Made by a program: the position numbers and the translations under genes. The notes below the pieces were generated by a model. The model had not been told where the DNA came from. It saw only the letters and a list, made by a program, of their open reading frames with translations, and did not search any database. A DNA stretch of 5,737 nucleotides, taken from the NCBI GenBank assembly GCA_022839525.1, contig JALHET010000143.1:1-5737 (forward strand). The letters are read 5' to 3'. The stretch is from Lentisphaerota bacterium. Lineage in GTDB: Bacteria > Verrucomicrobiota > Kiritimatiellia > RFP12 > UBA1067. Below are positions 5,665 to 5,737 of the stretch, in pieces. How positions within the stretch are numbered: position 1 is the first letter of the stretch; each line of letters opens with the position of its first letter.

Positions 5665-5737
5665 TCACACGTATCGCCGCTCGACGCGGTTGCCGAACGA
5701 GCAGATGATCTCGTAAGGATGGGTGTTCTTGAGCGCG
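5665..5737 (-). CDS. 3' end of an unrecognised protein-coding gene (partial)
   Basis: Reading into the window on the minus strand, one frame gives 23 codons ending in TGA: it contains NTHPYEIICSFGN and ends VERRYV. Twenty of the 23 codons end in G or C, matching neighbouring genes, and the reading stops about 190 bases before the ettA start with a small hairpin just after the stop. I take it as the C-terminus of a gene that begins outside the window. HPYE occurs in NIF3-like and CutA families, but here it falls only 15 residues from the end and the surrounding residues do not fit either well enough to name it. The frame is short, so stop-free length alone is not evidence. The function is unknown to me. 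Confidence 0.55.
   Translation of the reverse strand, partial: ALKNTHPYEIICSFGNRVERRYV

Noticed and set aside
1..5737. A novel defence, toxin-antitoxin, CRISPR or mobile system
   Set aside because: Nearly all the sequence is taken up by recognised core genes. I see no transposase, integrase, direct repeat array, small paired toxin-like genes or compositional break.

Overview
This window is a compact, GC-rich bacterial chromosome segment carrying mostly core genes. I see no mobile element, CRISPR array, tRNA or rRNA gene. The left part, on the plus strand, holds the end of an arginine-biosynthesis cluster: the C-terminal two thirds of N-acetylglutamate kinase (argB) and a complete acetylornithine aminotransferase (argD), which overlap by 8 bases. 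These are consecutive-but-one steps of ornithine synthesis: ArgB phosphorylates N-acetylglutamate, ArgC (not in view) reduces the product, and ArgD transaminates it.

A gap of about 210 bases separates argD from a convergent set on the minus strand. Read in the direction of transcription this set is: the last 23 codons of an unrecognised gene at the right edge, the ABC-F translation factor ettA, RNase PH (rph), and a UDP-glucuronate decarboxylase (UXS). ettA and rph both concern translation or stable-RNA maturation. UXS makes UDP-xylose for surface polysaccharide or glycoconjugate synthesis and probably rides on the rph transcript, since only 37 bases separate the two.

The most interesting structure is between the genes. 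A perfect 9-bp inverted repeat fills the rph-UXS gap, starting at the base after the rph stop codon. A related hairpin with a shared 9-base core lies in the ettA leader. Neither is followed by a T tract, so they do not look like ordinary intrinsic terminators. A candidate extended -10 promoter lies upstream of ettA, and its position supports an ettA start 38 codons downstream of the longest possible reading frame. ettA and rph lack a visible Shine-Dalgarno sequence at the starts chosen by homology, whereas argD and UXS each have a GGAG.

Taxonomy is uncertain. The high-GC coding sequence and diverged but canonical core proteins would suit a member of the PVC group (Verrucomicrobiota/Kiritimatiellota-like), but that is an impression from protein style, not a demonstrated placement. 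I found no convincing new multi-gene system; the observations below are mainly regulatory and structural.
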